A DNA stretch of 64,000 nt, taken from the NCBI RefSeq assembly GCF_000015565.1, contig NC_008786.1, positions 3,100,001 to 3,164,000 on the forward strand, given 5' to 3'. Of this stretch, positions 42,569 through 55,537 are shown in pieces (position 1 is the first letter of the stretch; every line of letters starts with the position of its first letter). The notes under the pieces are model-generated. The model was not told where the DNA came from. It made no database searches and saw only the letters and a list, made by a program, of their open reading frames with translations. Position numbers and translations under genes: made by a program. Source of the stretch: Verminephrobacter eiseniae EF01-2. Its GTDB lineage: Bacteria > Pseudomonadota > Gammaproteobacteria > Burkholderiales > Burkholderiaceae_C.

Positions 42569-44251
42569 GTGGAACCGCATCTGAACTACCCTCCGGACGC
42601 CGACCTGAGGAAACTGCTCCGCTTCGAGCCCGACAGCGGGGCCATCTGGCTCGGCGAGCGCCGCATGGTCCTGCTGCACACGGCGGCGCTGAGTGCGTTG
42701 CGCCGCGACCTGATCACCTCGGTCGGCACCGACCACGCCCGCCGCCTGCTCACGCGCATGGGCTACGCCAGCGGTCTGCACGACGCCGGCTTTGCCAACA
42801 AGACCCGGGGTGACTGCAGCCTGGAAGACATGTTCCTCGTGGGGCCTCAACTGCACATGCTCGAAGGCGCGGCCCGGGTCACGCCACTGCACCTGAAGAT
42901 GGACGCGGCTGCGGGCCTGTTCGAGGGCGAGTTCCGGTGGGACGATTCCTGGGAGGCCCATGCCCACCGCCTGGCCTACGGCGTGGTGGACGAGCCGGCC
43001 TGCTGGATCCTGCTGGGCTACGCCAGCGGCTACACCAGCGCGTTCATGGGCAAGCTGATCCTGTTCAAGGAAATCCGGTGCGGCGCCTGCGGAGACGAGC
43101 ACTGCCACATCGTGGGCAAGCCGATCGACGAATGGCCTGACGGCGCGGCCTACGGCCAATACTTCGAAGACGATTCGCTGCTGGACAAGATGGACGCGCT
43201 GAGCCAGCAGGTGCAGGCGCTCAAGACCACGCTGGAGCCCACGACTTCTGGCGGCATGCTGGTCGGGAATTCGCCGGCGTTCCAGCAGGCGCACAATCTC
43301 ATGCAGCGTGCCGCGCAGACCCAGGTCACGGTGCTGCTGACCGGCGAGACCGGGGTTGGCAAAGAGCGTTTCGCCCGCGCCCTGCACGCGCACTCCGACC
43401 GCGCCGCGGGCCCCTTCGTGGCGGTGAACTGCGCGGCGCTGCCCGCCGAGCTGATCGAGGCCGAGCTGTTCGGTGTCGAGAAAGGGGCCTACACCGGGGC
43501 CCATGCGGCGCGCGCCGGGCGCTTCGAGCGCGCCGAAGGCGGCACGCTGTTCCTCGACGAGGTCGGCGACCTGCCGCTGGCGGCGCAGGCCAAGCTGCTG
43601 CGCGTGCTGCAGGAGGGCGAGATCGAGCGGCTGGGGGCCGAGGCCACGCGCAAGGTCAACGTGCGCATGGTCACCGCGACCAACGTGGACCTGGAGGAAG
43701 CGGTGGCGCAGGGGCGATTCCGGCGCGACCTGCTGTACCGGCTCAACGTGTACCCCATCCGCATCCCGCCGCTGCGCGAGCGCAGCGCCGACATCGAGCC
43801 GCTGGCGCGCCATCTGCTGGCGCGCTTCATGGCGGTGCACAACAAGCGCCTCAGTGGCCTGGGCGAGCGCGCGCTGCAGGCGCTGATGCGGCACGACTGG
43901 CCTGGCAACGTGCGCGAGCTGGAGAACCTGGTCGAGCGCGGTGTGATCCTGGCGGCCCAGGGCGGCACGGTGGAGCTCGAACACCTGTTCCCGAACCAGC
44001 CCCAGGAGCGCCAGGATAGCGTGGACCCCCAGGGCCGGCTGGCCCGGGTCTTGCCTGCCCAAGAGAGCGAACTCTGCGAGCGCATCGTGGGCAGCGGCCT
44101 GCCGCTCGAACAGCTCGAAGCCCAGGTGCTGGCGCTGGCGGTCGAGCGCAGCGGCGGCAACCTGTCGGGTGCGGCACGCCTGCTGGGCCTGACGCGGCCG
44201 CAACTGGCCTACCGGCTCAAGCGCCAGCAACTGGACGAAGAAACCCCTTGA
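42569..44251 (+). CDS. dmpR: Phenol-responsive sigma-54 activator, DmpR/AphR type
   Basis: 560 residues (DmpR has 563). The N-terminal XylR-N/V4R sensor domain ([39 protein letters not shown]) binds phenols. The AAA+ domain has Walker [15 protein letters not shown], the sigma-54 contact loop [13 protein letters not shown] and Walker [14 protein letters not shown]. The C-terminal Fis-type helix-turn-helix is [20 protein letters not shown]. The GTG at 42569 is chosen because AGGAG lies six bases before it and the length then matches the family. Divergent from dmpK, which it should activate. Confidence 0.93.
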   Translation: MEPHLNYPPDADLRKLLRFEPDSGAIWLGERRMVLLHTAALSALRRDLITSVGTDHARRLLTRMGYASGLHDAGFANKTRGDCSLEDMFLVGPQLHMLEGAARVTPLHLKMDAAAGLFEGEFRWDDSWEAHAHRLAYGVVDEPACWILLGYASGYTSAFMGKLILFKEIRCGACGDEHCHIVGKPIDEWPDGAAYGQYFEDDSLLDKMDALSQQVQALKTTLEPTTSGGMLVGNSPAFQQAHNLMQRAAQTQVTVLLTGETGVGKERFARALHAHSDRAAGPFVAVNCAALPAELIEAELFGVEKGAYTGAHAARAGRFERAEGGTLFLDEVGDLPLAAQAKLLRVLQEGEIERLGAEATRKVNVRMVTATNVDLEEAVAQGRFRRDLLYRLNVYPIRIPPLRERSADIEPLARHLLARFMAVHNKRLSGLGERALQALMRHDWPGNVRELENLVERGVILAAQGGTVELEHLFPNQPQERQDSVDPQGRLARVLPAQESELCERIVGSGLPLEQLEAQVLALAVERSGGNLSGAARLLGLTRPQLAYRLKRQQLDEETP

Positions 44252-44273
44252 AACCCGCAACGGGACGAACCGC

Positions 44274-45035
44274 ATGCTGCCCACTCACCACATCAACGAC
44301 AGATCGGCCGGACCATTCAACCGGCTGGCGGCCGAGACGCCCCGAACGCTCGCGGAGCGGGCCTACCTGGCGGTGCGCCAGGACATCGTGCATGGCCGGC
44401 TCGCGCCCGGCGAGCGCCTGCGGGTGGAGCACCTGAAAGACCGTTATGCGGTGGGCGCGGGCACCCTGCGCGAAGCCCTGGCCCTGCTGGTCTCCGATGC
44501 ACTGGTCACGGTCGAGGGCCAGCGCGGCTACCGGGTCTCGGAAATCTCGCTCAGCAACCTCAAGGACCTGACCAACACCCGCGTGATGCTGGAGACCGAG
44601 GCCCTGCGCCAGTCCATCCGCCAGGGCGATGCGGCCTGGGAGAGCGAGCTGACGCAGGCCTTCGAGGTGCTCACGCGTGCCGAGCAGCATCCCGGTGGCC
44701 TGGAGCCGCTCGAATGGGAGGCGGCCAACAAGCGCTTCCACGAGGCCCTGATCTCGGCGCACCGCTCGCCCTGGAACAAGCACTTGCTGGGCATCCTGTA
44801 CCGGCACGGCGAGCGTTACCGGTATGTGGCCATCCAGATGGGCGCAGCCCAGACCATCGAGCGCGACGTGCACGACGAACACGCCAGCATCTACAACGCG
44901 GCGATGGCGCGCCAGGAAGCGCGTGCTGCGCTGGCACTGGAAGCCCACATCCGGCTCACCTGCGACATCCTGGTCCAGCACGCCGGCGAGCTGCAGGCGG
45001 CCGCGCGGCAGACCGGCGCACCGTTGCCGGCCTGA
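44274..45035 (+). CDS. GntR/FCD-family regulator, AphS-like
   Basis: 253 residues. Winged helix LAERAYLAVRQDIVHGRLAP ... VGAGTLREALALLVSDAL, then an FCD effector domain with ANKRFHEALISAHRSPW and histidines likely to hold a metal. It starts 22 bp after the dmpR-type gene. In Comamonas testosteroni TA441 a GntR protein, AphS, is known to repress the phenol genes activated by AphR, and this gene has the matching place. Function by analogy only. Confidence 0.8.
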   Translation: MLPTHHINDRSAGPFNRLAAETPRTLAERAYLAVRQDIVHGRLAPGERLRVEHLKDRYAVGAGTLREALALLVSDALVTVEGQRGYRVSEISLSNLKDLTNTRVMLETEALRQSIRQGDAAWESELTQAFEVLTRAEQHPGGLEPLEWEAANKRFHEALISAHRSPWNKHLLGILYRHGERYRYVAIQMGAAQTIERDVHDEHASIYNAAMARQEARAALALEAHIRLTCDILVQHAGELQAAARQTGAPLPA

Positions 45036-45176
45036 TCACGAAGGGGGAGCCATCTGCGGCGCCTCGGAGCGGGCCTGCCCGGTCCCTGGTCTTGCGGCAG
45101 GTAGTGGCCCAGGCGTCAGATGGGGTGCTTCAGCCGCAGCTTGTTCGTGCTCATCGCGGTATGCATACAAACCCCA

Positions 45177-45195
45177 CCGGAGATCGCATCTCCGG
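45177..45195 (+). repeat. Perfect 8-bp stem hairpin after the GntR gene
   Basis: CCGGAGAT (45177-45184), loop CGC, ATCTCCGG (45188-45195). Directly precedes the terminator at 45199 and may strengthen it. Confidence 0.6.
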
Positions 45196-45198
45196 CCC

Positions 45199-45229
45199 AA
45201 CGCCTCCCTCGTGGAGGCGTTTTCCTTTG
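45199..45229 (+). terminator. Rho-independent terminator of the regulator operon
   Basis: AACGCCTCC (45199-45207), loop CTCGT, GGAGGCGTT (45213-45221), then TTCCTTT. Strong stem followed by a T-rich run, on the strand of dmpR and the GntR gene. Confidence 0.78.
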
Positions 45230-45259
45230 TGCCCCGCCAAGGTGAGTAGCCTTGGCCCG

Positions 45260-45287
45260 ACGCCTCCCATGCGGAGGCGTTTCTTTT
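45260..45287 (+). terminator. Second terminator hairpin, shared with helicase copy 1 flank
   Basis: ACGCCTCC (45260-45267), loop CATGC, GGAGGCGT (45273-45280), then TTCTTTT. Near-identical to 15311-15339, showing that the duplicated block extends beyond the helicase 3' end. Confidence 0.75.
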
Positions 45288-45305
45288 GGCATGCCAAGAG
45301 GCTCA

Positions 45306-47750
<2,445 letters not shown>

Positions 47751-47885
47751 GGCGCGCTCCCGGGTTGCTTGCGCATGTTCAGGGCGTGCGCCGGTTGCCA
47801 GGCGACTGGCCCGAAGTCCACTGTGTGTCGTGCTTGTCAGGTAGGGGCTGCACCGACGGAGCACTGGAAGCGAATCGCTGCGCTG

Positions 47886-49379
47886 TCAGGTCGCCAGCGC
47901 GCGCACCACGGCCTCGGCGCACAGCGCCATCAGGCCGCCGGGCAGCAGGCCCAGCACCAGGATCAGCGCGCCGTTGAGCGTCAGCAGCATGCGCACATCG
48001 ATCGGCGCTGACACATTCGAGGCCGTCAGCGGGGCGTCGAAATACATCACCTTGACCACGCGCAGGTAGTAAAAAGCGCCGATCAGCGACATGCCTACCG
48101 CAAACACCGCCAGGGCCAGGTGCCAGCCCTGGCCGGAGGCCAGCAGCGCTTGCAGCACCGACAGCTTGGCATAAAAGCCGACCAGCGGTGGAATGCCGGC
48201 CAGCGAGAACAGGCACACCGCCATGACGCCGGCGTACAGCGGGCTGCGTTGGTTCAGACCGGCGAAATCGGCAATCTCTTCGCTCTCAAAGCCTTCACGG
48301 GCCAGCAACAGGATCACGCCGAACGCCGCCAGCGTGGTCAGCACGTAGGTGATGACGTAGAACATGGCCGCGCTGTAGGCGTTTTCGACCGCCGTGGCAT
48401 CGACCTTGCCGTTGACCACCCCCGACATCAGGCCCAGCAGCACAAAGCCCATTTGGGCGATGGTCGAATAGGCCAGCATGCGCTTGAGGTTGGTTTGTGC
48501 AATCGCCGCCAGGTTGCCCACCAGCAGCGAGCCGATGGCCAGTAGCGCCAGCATCTGCTGCCAATCGATCGCCAATGGCAGCAGGCCGTCGACCAGCAGG
48601 CGCAGCGTGATGGCCAATGCCGCCAGCTTGGGCGCGCCAGCCAGCATCAGCGTCACCGCCGTCGGGGCGCCTTGGTAGACATCGGGAATCCACATGTGAA
48701 ACGGCACCGCGCCGAGTTTGAAGGCCAGGCCGGCGACCACGAAAACCAGCCCGAAGACCAGCACCTGGTGCTTGATCTGGCCGGCGTTGATGGCTTTGAA
48801 TACCTGGCCGATGTCCAGCGAGCCGGTGGCGCCATAAAGCATCGACAGGCCGTACAGCAGGAAGCCGCTGGCCAGCGCGCCGAGCACGAAATACTTCATG
48901 GCGGCTTCGGTCGCCGTGGCGTTGTCGCGGCGCAGCGCCACCAGCGCATAGCTCGATAGCGTGAGCAGTTCCAGGCCCAGGTAGATCACCAGGAAGTTGT
49001 TGCCGCCGATCATGATGAACATGCCCAGCAGGGCAAACATGCCCAGCGTGAACAGCTCGCCCCCGCGCAGCATGTCGCGCTCGGCCGCATAGGGGCGGCC
49101 ATAGACCAAGGTGATCATCATCGCCACGGTGGCAAAGCATTTGAGCCAGTTGCCCATCGCATCGCTGATCACCATGTTGCCGAAACCGTAAAAGGTGTGG
49201 CCGCTGCGGGCGTACATGGCCTGCAGCACGGCCACCACGGCCAGCGTCAGCATGGTCAGCACATAGGTTTCCGTGCGGCGGGGGCTGCGCACGCCCAGGT
49301 CGGCCAGCGCGATCACGCAGGCCATGGTCAACAGCACGATTTCGGGGTAAATCGCCAGCCAACTGATGTCGTTGATCAT
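47886..49379 (-). CDS. nuoN: NADH-quinone oxidoreductase subunit N
   Basis: 497-residue antiporter-like membrane subunit of complex I with about 14 helices. Conserved proton-path residues sit in [20 protein letters not shown] (Glu) and [20 protein letters not shown] (Lys). Last gene of the nuo operon, ten bases after nuoM. Confidence 0.96.
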   Translation of the reverse strand: MINDISWLAIYPEIVLLTMACVIALADLGVRSPRRTETYVLTMLTLAVVAVLQAMYARSGHTFYGFGNMVISDAMGNWLKCFATVAMMITLVYGRPYAAERDMLRGGELFTLGMFALLGMFIMIGGNNFLVIYLGLELLTLSSYALVALRRDNATATEAAMKYFVLGALASGFLLYGLSMLYGATGSLDIGQVFKAINAGQIKHQVLVFGLVFVVAGLAFKLGAVPFHMWIPDVYQGAPTAVTLMLAGAPKLAALAITLRLLVDGLLPLAIDWQQMLALLAIGSLLVGNLAAIAQTNLKRMLAYSTIAQMGFVLLGLMSGVVNGKVDATAVENAYSAAMFYVITYVLTTLAAFGVILLLAREGFESEEIADFAGLNQRSPLYAGVMAVCLFSLAGIPPLVGFYAKLSVLQALLASGQGWHLALAVFAVGMSLIGAFYYLRVVKVMYFDAPLTASNVSAPIDVRMLLTLNGALILVLGLLPGGLMALCAEAVVRALAT

Positions 49380-49389
49380 CTCGAATCCA

Positions 49390-50865
49390 TTAGTTCAGCT
49401 TGGACTGCGCAACATGCCTGAGCAGTTCTGTCACCGAGGGGCCCATCAGATCGGTGACGGGACGGGGGTACAGGCCCAGCGCCAGCACGGCGATGGCAAG
49501 CCAGGCCAGCACCAGGAATTCACGGCCACCGATGTCGCTCAACCCCCGGACCTGGTCATTGCCCACCGGGCCCAGGTACACGCGCTTGAACATCCACAGC
49601 GTGTAGGCGGCGCCCAGGACCAGTGCCGTGGCGGCCGCCAGACCGATCCAGAAGTTGGTCTTGACGGCGGCCAGAATCACCATCCATTCGCCGACGAAAC
49701 CGGCCGTGCCCGGCAGTCCGCAATTGGCCATCGCAAACAGCAGCGCGAAGGCGGTGAAATTGGGCATGCGGTTGACCACGCCACCGTAGGCCGCGATGTC
49801 GCGCGAATGCACGCGGTCGTACAAGACGCCGATCGACAGGAACATCGCGGCCGAGACGAAGCCATGCGCAATCATCTGCACCAGGCCCCCGGCCACACCC
49901 AATTCATTGAAGATGAAAAAGCCCAGCGTCACAAAGCCCATGTGGGCCACCGATGAATAGGCCACCAGTTTTTTCATGTCCTTTTGCACCAGCGCCACCA
50001 GCCCCACGTAGATCACCGCGATCAGCGACAGCGCGATCATCAGCCAGGCCCATTCGCGCGCCGCATCGGGGGTAATCGGCAGCGAGAAGCGCAAAAAGCC
50101 GTAGGCGCCCAGCTTGAGCATGATGGCCGCCAGCACCGCAGAGCCACCGGTGGGCGCTTCGACGTGAACGTCCGGCAACCAGGTGTGCACCGGCCACATC
50201 GGCACCTTCACCGCAAAGGCGGCAAAGAAGGCAAAGAACAGCAGGCTCTGGGCGGTGCTGCCCAATGGCAGTTGCTGCCAGGTGGCGATATCGACGCTGC
50301 CGCCGGACTGGTTGTACAGATAGATCAGCGCGATCAGCATCAGCAGCGAGCCGAGCAGCGTATACAGAAAGAACTTGAATGCCGCGTAGATTTTGTTCGG
50401 CCCGCCCCAGATGCCGATGATCAGGTACATCGGTATCAGCGTGGCCTCGAAAAACACGTAAAACAAAATCCCGTCGAGCGCGCTGAACACGCCGATCATC
50501 AGGCCCGACAGGATCAGGAACGCGCCCATGTACTGGTTCACCCGCTCGGTGATGGCCTGCCAGGAGGCGATCACCACGATCACGGTGGTGAAGGCCGTCA
50601 GCGGCACAAACCAGAACGAGATGCCATCGACCCCCAGGTGGTAGTGCACATTGAAGCGCTCGATCCAGGCCGTTTTCTCGACAAACTGCATCGCCGCAGT
50701 GCCCGGTTGGAAGCCCTGGTACAGGGGCAGCGTGACCAGCAAACCGAGCACGGCCCCGAGCAGGGCCAGCCAGCGCACGGAGTGGGCATGCTCGTCGCGC
50801 CCCATGGCGAGCAGCACTACGCCGAAGGCCACCGGGATCCAGATGGCAAGACTCAACAGACCCAT
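49390..50865 (-). CDS. nuoM: NADH-quinone oxidoreductase subunit M
   Basis: 491 residues, antiporter-like proton-pumping subunit. Key segments include [20 protein letters not shown] (conserved Glu), [20 protein letters not shown] (conserved Lys) and [18 protein letters not shown]. Thirteen bases from nuoL. Confidence 0.97.
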   Translation of the reverse strand: MGLLSLAIWIPVAFGVVLLAMGRDEHAHSVRWLALLGAVLGLLVTLPLYQGFQPGTAAMQFVEKTAWIERFNVHYHLGVDGISFWFVPLTAFTTVIVVIASWQAITERVNQYMGAFLILSGLMIGVFSALDGILFYVFFEATLIPMYLIIGIWGGPNKIYAAFKFFLYTLLGSLLMLIALIYLYNQSGGSVDIATWQQLPLGSTAQSLLFFAFFAAFAVKVPMWPVHTWLPDVHVEAPTGGSAVLAAIMLKLGAYGFLRFSLPITPDAAREWAWLMIALSLIAVIYVGLVALVQKDMKKLVAYSSVAHMGFVTLGFFIFNELGVAGGLVQMIAHGFVSAAMFLSIGVLYDRVHSRDIAAYGGVVNRMPNFTAFALLFAMANCGLPGTAGFVGEWMVILAAVKTNFWIGLAAATALVLGAAYTLWMFKRVYLGPVGNDQVRGLSDIGGREFLVLAWLAIAVLALGLYPRPVTDLMGPSVTELLRHVAQSKLN

Positions 50866-50878
50866 TTTTCTTCTTCTC

Positions 50879-52900
50879 CTACTTGTTGAGCCAGACGAAG
50901 TACGTCATCAGGACGAAGACACCCAGGATCATCACCAGCGCGTAGTGATGGATGAAGCCCGACTGCAACCAGCGCACCGCGCCTGCGATCGAGCGCACCA
51001 GTTTCCAGGAGCCGTTGACCAGCATCCCGTCGATGATGGCCTGATCGCCGCCTTGCCACAAACCGCGCCCCAGTGCCCTGGCCGCGCGGGCCAGGATGCG
51101 CTCGTTGAACCAGTCGAGGTAATACTTGTTTTCCAGCAAGCGGTAGAGCGGCAGGACCCGGGCCTCGACCGCAGCGGGCAGCGCAGGACGGAGCAGGTAC
51201 ATGTAGTACGCCAGCGCAACCCCGGCCAGTGCCAGCCAGAAAGGCGCTGTCTGCAAGCCATGCCAGGCCATGGCCCAGGCGCCGTGGAACTGCCCGGCCA
51301 GATCTGCCATCGACGGGTGCTTGGCGGCATCGACAACGATCGCATCGCCAAAAAAGTCGCCGAACAGCATCGGCCCGATGAAGATGAACCCTGCCAGCAC
51401 CGAAGGAAGCGCCAGCAGCACCAGGGGCAGCGTCACCACCCACGGGGACTCGTGCGGCGGCGCGTGTGCTCCATGGCCATGGTGCGCGCCGTGCTGCGCA
51501 TCCGGGTTCTGCGCGTAACGCTCCGGGCCATGAAAGACCAGGAAGTACATGCGCAGCGAATAGAAAGCGGTCACGAACACGCCCGCCAGCACCGCGAAAT
51601 GCGCAAACCCCGCCGCCGGCAAGTGGCTGGAATGGACGGCTTCGATGATGCTGTCCTTGGAGTAAAAGCCCGAGAACAAGGGCGTGCCGATCAAGGCCAG
51701 CGAGCCCAGCAGCGAGGTGATCCAGGTGATGGGCATGTGTTTGCGCAGCCCGCCCATCCAGCGGATGTCCTGGTTGTGGTGCACGCCCATGATCACCGAG
51801 CCGGCGCCCAGGAACAGCAGGGCCTTGAAAAAGGCATGGGTCATCAGGTGAAACAGCGCCACCGAATAGGCCGAAGCCCCCAGGGCCACCGTCATATAGC
51901 CCAGTTGCGACAGCGTGGAATAAGCCACCACCCGCTTGATGTCGTTCTGGATGATGCCCAGAAAACCCATGAACAGGGCCGTGATGGCGCCGATGACCAG
52001 GATGAAGTTGAGCGCCGCGTCCGACAGCTCGAACAGGGGTGACATGCGCGCCACCATGAAGATGCCGGCCGTCACCATCGTGGCCGCGTGGATCAGCGCG
52101 GAAATCGGCGTCGGGCCTTCCATTGAATCGGGCAGCCAGACATGCAGCGGAAACTGCGCGCTCTTGCCCATCGCGCCGATGAACAGGCAGATGCAGATCA
52201 CGGTGATCAGCATCCAGTCCGTGCCGGGCAAGAGCAGGGCGCCGAATTGGCCCGACTTGGCGAAGGCAAAGAGTTCCGCGTAGTTCAGCGTGCCGGCATG
52301 GGCCGCAATCAGGCCAATGCCCAGAATGAAGCCCAGGTCGCCGACCCGGTTGACCAGGAAGGCTTTCAGGTTGGCAAAGACCGCCGAGGGCTTGTTGAAC
52401 CAGAAACCGATCAGCAGGTACGAGATCAGGCCCACCGCCTCCCAGCCAAAGAACAGTTGCAGCAGGTTGTTGCTCATCACCAGCATCAGCATGGCGAAGG
52501 TGAACAGCGAGATGTAGCAGAAAAAGCGGTTGTAGCCTTCGTCCTCCCGCATGTAGCCGATGGTGTAGATGTGCACCATCAGCGAGACGAAGCTGACCAC
52601 CACCATCATCATCGCGGTCAGGCTGTCGACCAGAAAACCGATTTCCATCTTCAGGCCGCCGAGCAGCATCCAGGTGTAGATCGTCCCGTCGAAACGGTCG
52701 CCGTCCAGCGTCACGCGGTACAGCGTCATGGCCGATAGCACGAACGAAATCAGCACCCCCGCGATGGTCAGGCTGTGGCACAGGCGGCGGCCGATCCGGT
52801 TGCCGCCGAGGGTGGTGCCGAAGATGCCGGCCAGCGCGGCGCCCGCCAGCGGCGCCAGCGCAGCCGCCAGCAATGTGGAAGCAGGGAGGGTTTGACACAT
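50879..52900 (-). CDS. nuoL: NADH-quinone oxidoreductase subunit L
   Basis: 673 residues, the largest antiporter-like subunit. Marked by LFFGWEAVGLISYLLIGFWF, GKSAQFPLHVWLPDSMEGPT and KRVVAYSTLSQLGYMTVALG, with a long C-terminal extension that forms the lateral helix and final anchor. A histidine-rich loop (AHHGHGAHAPPHES) occurs near residue 490 and could bind metal by chance. Confidence 0.97.
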   Translation of the reverse strand: MCQTLPASTLLAAALAPLAGAALAGIFGTTLGGNRIGRRLCHSLTIAGVLISFVLSAMTLYRVTLDGDRFDGTIYTWMLLGGLKMEIGFLVDSLTAMMMVVVSFVSLMVHIYTIGYMREDEGYNRFFCYISLFTFAMLMLVMSNNLLQLFFGWEAVGLISYLLIGFWFNKPSAVFANLKAFLVNRVGDLGFILGIGLIAAHAGTLNYAELFAFAKSGQFGALLLPGTDWMLITVICICLFIGAMGKSAQFPLHVWLPDSMEGPTPISALIHAATMVTAGIFMVARMSPLFELSDAALNFILVIGAITALFMGFLGIIQNDIKRVVAYSTLSQLGYMTVALGASAYSVALFHLMTHAFFKALLFLGAGSVIMGVHHNQDIRWMGGLRKHMPITWITSLLGSLALIGTPLFSGFYSKDSIIEAVHSSHLPAAGFAHFAVLAGVFVTAFYSLRMYFLVFHGPERYAQNPDAQHGAHHGHGAHAPPHESPWVVTLPLVLLALPSVLAGFIFIGPMLFGDFFGDAIVVDAAKHPSMADLAGQFHGAWAMAWHGLQTAPFWLALAGVALAYYMYLLRPALPAAVEARVLPLYRLLENKYYLDWFNERILARAARALGRGLWQGGDQAIIDGMLVNGSWKLVRSIAGAVRWLQSGFIHHYALVMILGVFVLMTYFVWLNK

Positions 52901-52933
52901 TTTTGGAAACCTTGGGGGATTGCGCGTGGCCCG

Positions 52934-53242
52934 TCAGCCTTTGAGGGTGTTGAGGTCTTCCGCGTCGATGCTGGAATGGTTGCGCATCAGCAGCACCAGG
53001 ATGGCCAGGCCGATGGCCGATTCGGCGGCGGCCACCGTCATGATGAAGAACACGAACACCTGCCCGTGCATGTCGCCCAGGTAATGGGAGAACGCGACGA
53101 AGTTGGTGTTGACCGCCAGCAGCATCAGTTCGATCGCCATCAGCAGCACGATCAGGTTCTTGCGGTTCAGGAAGATCCCTGTCACCGCCAGCGCGAACAG
53201 CATCGCCCCCAGCACGAGGAAATGGCCCAAGGTCAGCGTCAT
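52934..53242 (-). CDS. nuoK: NADH-quinone oxidoreductase subunit K
   Basis: 102 residues with three membrane helices and the two conserved Glu residues in [18 protein letters not shown] and [17 protein letters not shown]. Overlaps nuoJ by four bases (GTGA/ATGA type coupling). Confidence 0.97.
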   Translation of the reverse strand: MTLTLGHFLVLGAMLFALAVTGIFLNRKNLIVLLMAIELMLLAVNTNFVAFSHYLGDMHGQVFVFFIMTVAAAESAIGLAILVLLMRNHSSIDAEDLNTLKG

Positions 53243-53910
53243 GCTTTTTTCTCCCCGGCCACGGGCGTGGCCGGCATTTGCGCCGGGGCCTTGCGGGTGG
53301 CCGCCATCCGGACCAGTTCCAGCCTGTCGCTGGCGCGCACGCGGATTTGCGCCGCCGCATCGATGGCCTTGCTGTCCTTGCGCTGGCGCAGCGTCAGCGC
53401 AATCGCGGCAATCATCGCCACCAGCAGGATCACCGCCGCGATTTCCACCGGGAACAGGTATTCGGTGTACAGCAGTTTGCCCAGGGCCTTGCTGTTCGAG
53501 TAGGCGAGCAACTGCCCGGCTGCATCATCGGCAATGGCCACACCGGCCTTGGGCTCGTCCGTGGCCCGAAAGCCTCCCATCAGCACGGCCGCCATTTCCA
53601 GCGCAATCAGCGCGCCCACGCTGGCGGCCAGCGGAAAATGCTTCCAGAAGCCCCGGCGCAAGCTGTCGATGTGGATGTCGAGCATCATCACCACGAACAA
53701 GAACAGCACCATCACCGCGCCGAGGTACACCAGCACCAGCGTGATCGCCAGGAATTCGGCCTTGAGCAGCAACCAGACGGCGGCGGCCTGCGAGAAGGCC
53801 AAAATCAGGTACAGCACCGCATGCACCGGGTTGCGCGCAGTGATCACCCGGAAGGCGGCAAACAGCAGCACGACCGAGAAAAGGTAGAAGAAACCAGTCT
53901 TGGCGTCCAT
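53239..53910 (-). CDS. nuoJ: NADH-quinone oxidoreductase subunit J
   Basis: 223 residues, five helices, with the Tyr-rich conserved [20 protein letters not shown] helix 3 involved in coupling. The hydrophilic C-terminal tail ([20 protein letters not shown]) is longer than in E. coli. Stop overlaps the nuoK start. Confidence 0.95.
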   Translation of the reverse strand: MDAKTGFFYLFSVVLLFAAFRVITARNPVHAVLYLILAFSQAAAVWLLLKAEFLAITLVLVYLGAVMVLFLFVVMMLDIHIDSLRRGFWKHFPLAASVGALIALEMAAVLMGGFRATDEPKAGVAIADDAAGQLLAYSNSKALGKLLYTEYLFPVEIAAVILLVAMIAAIALTLRQRKDSKAIDAAAQIRVRASDRLELVRMAATRKAPAQMPATPVAGEKKA

Positions 53911-53931
53911 GGATCGGGCCTTTGTCGGAAC

Positions 53932-54441
53932 TCAGCGGTACTTGGCATCGGCCGCCCGGGCGGCCGCAATCTCGGCCTCGTAGCGGTCGCCCACGGCCAG
54001 CAGCATGTCCTTCGTGAAGTACAGGTCGCCACGCTTTTCGCCGTGGTATTCAAAGATATGGGTCTCGACGATGGAGTCGACCGGGCAGCTTTCTTCGCAA
54101 AAGCCGCAGAAGATGCACTTGGTCAGATCGATGTCGTAGCGCGTGGTGCGGCGCGAGCCGTCAGCGCGCAGTTCCGATTCGATGGTGATCGCCAGCGCCG
54201 GGCACACGGCCTCGCACAGCTTGCAGGCGATGCAGCGCTCCTCGCCGTTGTCGTAGCGGCGCAGCGCATGCAGCCCGCGAAAGCGCGGCGAGAGCGGGGT
54301 CTTTTCTTCCGGGAACTGCACCGTCACCTTGCGGCGAAAGGCATGGCGCCCGGTCAGGGCCATGCCCTTGAACAGTTCCACGAGCATGAAGCTCTTGAAG
54401 AAGTCCTTGAACGAAAAAGGCGCAGCAGCAACGGCCGTCAT
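53932..54441 (-). CDS. nuoI: NADH-quinone oxidoreductase subunit I
   Basis: 169-residue peripheral-arm subunit carrying clusters N6a and N6b, seen as two ferredoxin motifs [16 protein letters not shown] and [16 protein letters not shown]. The N-terminal helix anchors it next to the membrane. Thirteen bases after nuoH. Confidence 0.97.
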   Translation of the reverse strand: MTAVAAAPFSFKDFFKSFMLVELFKGMALTGRHAFRRKVTVQFPEEKTPLSPRFRGLHALRRYDNGEERCIACKLCEAVCPALAITIESELRADGSRRTTRYDIDLTKCIFCGFCEESCPVDSIVETHIFEYHGEKRGDLYFTKDMLLAVGDRYEAEIAAARAADAKYR

Positions 54442-54454
54442 TTGTGTTCCCCGC

Positions 54455-55537
54455 TTATTTCCAGATATTCCAGGGCGAGAGCAACCACCCGCCGGCGATG
54501 AGCAGGCAGGCCAGCGTGACCGGGATGAAGATCTTCCAGCCCAGGCGCATGATCTGGTCGTAGCGGAACCTGGGGAAGGTGGCGCGAATCCAGATGAACA
54601 TCGACACCACCAGGCAGGTCTTGATCCCGAGCCAGATCCAGCCGGGAATCCAGTGCAACGAGGCGCTGTCCACGGGCGGCAGCCAGCCGCCGAGGAACAT
54701 CAGCGCCGCCAGTATCGACACCAGCCACATGCTGGCGTATTCGGCCAGGAAGAAGATGGCAAAGCCCATGCCGGAATACTCCACCATGTGACCGGCAACG
54801 ATCTCCGCCTCGCCTTCCACCACGTCAAACGGATGGCGGTTGGTTTCGGCCACGCCCGAGATCAGATAGACCAGGAAAACCGGCAGCAGCGGCAGCCAGT
54901 TCCACGACAAAAAGCCGATGCCATTGGCCGCCGCCACGCCACGCCCCTGCGCCAGCACGATCTCGGTCAGGTTCATGCTGCCCGAGACCATGATCACGAT
55001 CAGCAGGCAAAAGCCCATCGCGATTTCATAGCTCACCATCTGCGCCGAAGCGCGCAGCGCGCCCAAGAACGCATATTTGGAGTTCGATGCCCAGCCGGCA
55101 ATGATCACGCCGTAGACCTCGATCGACGTGATCGCCATCACCAGCAGCAGGCCCGCGTTGACATTGGCCAGCGCCACATCGGGGCCAAAGGGAATCACCA
55201 CCCAGGCGGCCAGCGCCGGCATGATGGCCATCACCGGCCCGAGCACGAACAAGCCCCGGCTGGCCGCCGTGGGCTGGATGATTTCCTTGGTCAGCAGTTT
55301 CAGGGCATCGGCGATGGGCTGGAGCAGACCCCAGGGGCCGACGCGGTTGGGGCCATGGCGCACCTGCATGAAACCCAGCAGCTTGCGCTCCCACAGCGTC
55401 AGATAAGCCACGGCGCCCATCAACGGGATCAGCAGGGCAACGATCTTGAGCAAGATCCACAGCACCGGCCAGACCATGCCCGTCCACCAGCCCCCGGGCA
55501 GCAGTTGCAGGCCCGCTTGGTAGAGCGCGTCGATCAT
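54455..55537 (-). CDS. nuoH: NADH-quinone oxidoreductase subunit H
   Basis: 360 residues with about eight helices, forming the quinone-chamber mouth. Conserved loops are [20 protein letters not shown] and [20 protein letters not shown], both rich in acidic residues. The ATG overlaps the nuoG stop by four bases. Confidence 0.97.
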   Translation of the reverse strand: MIDALYQAGLQLLPGGWWTGMVWPVLWILLKIVALLIPLMGAVAYLTLWERKLLGFMQVRHGPNRVGPWGLLQPIADALKLLTKEIIQPTAASRGLFVLGPVMAIMPALAAWVVIPFGPDVALANVNAGLLLVMAITSIEVYGVIIAGWASNSKYAFLGALRASAQMVSYEIAMGFCLLIVIMVSGSMNLTEIVLAQGRGVAAANGIGFLSWNWLPLLPVFLVYLISGVAETNRHPFDVVEGEAEIVAGHMVEYSGMGFAIFFLAEYASMWLVSILAALMFLGGWLPPVDSASLHWIPGWIWLGIKTCLVVSMFIWIRATFPRFRYDQIMRLGWKIFIPVTLACLLIAGGWLLSPWNIWK

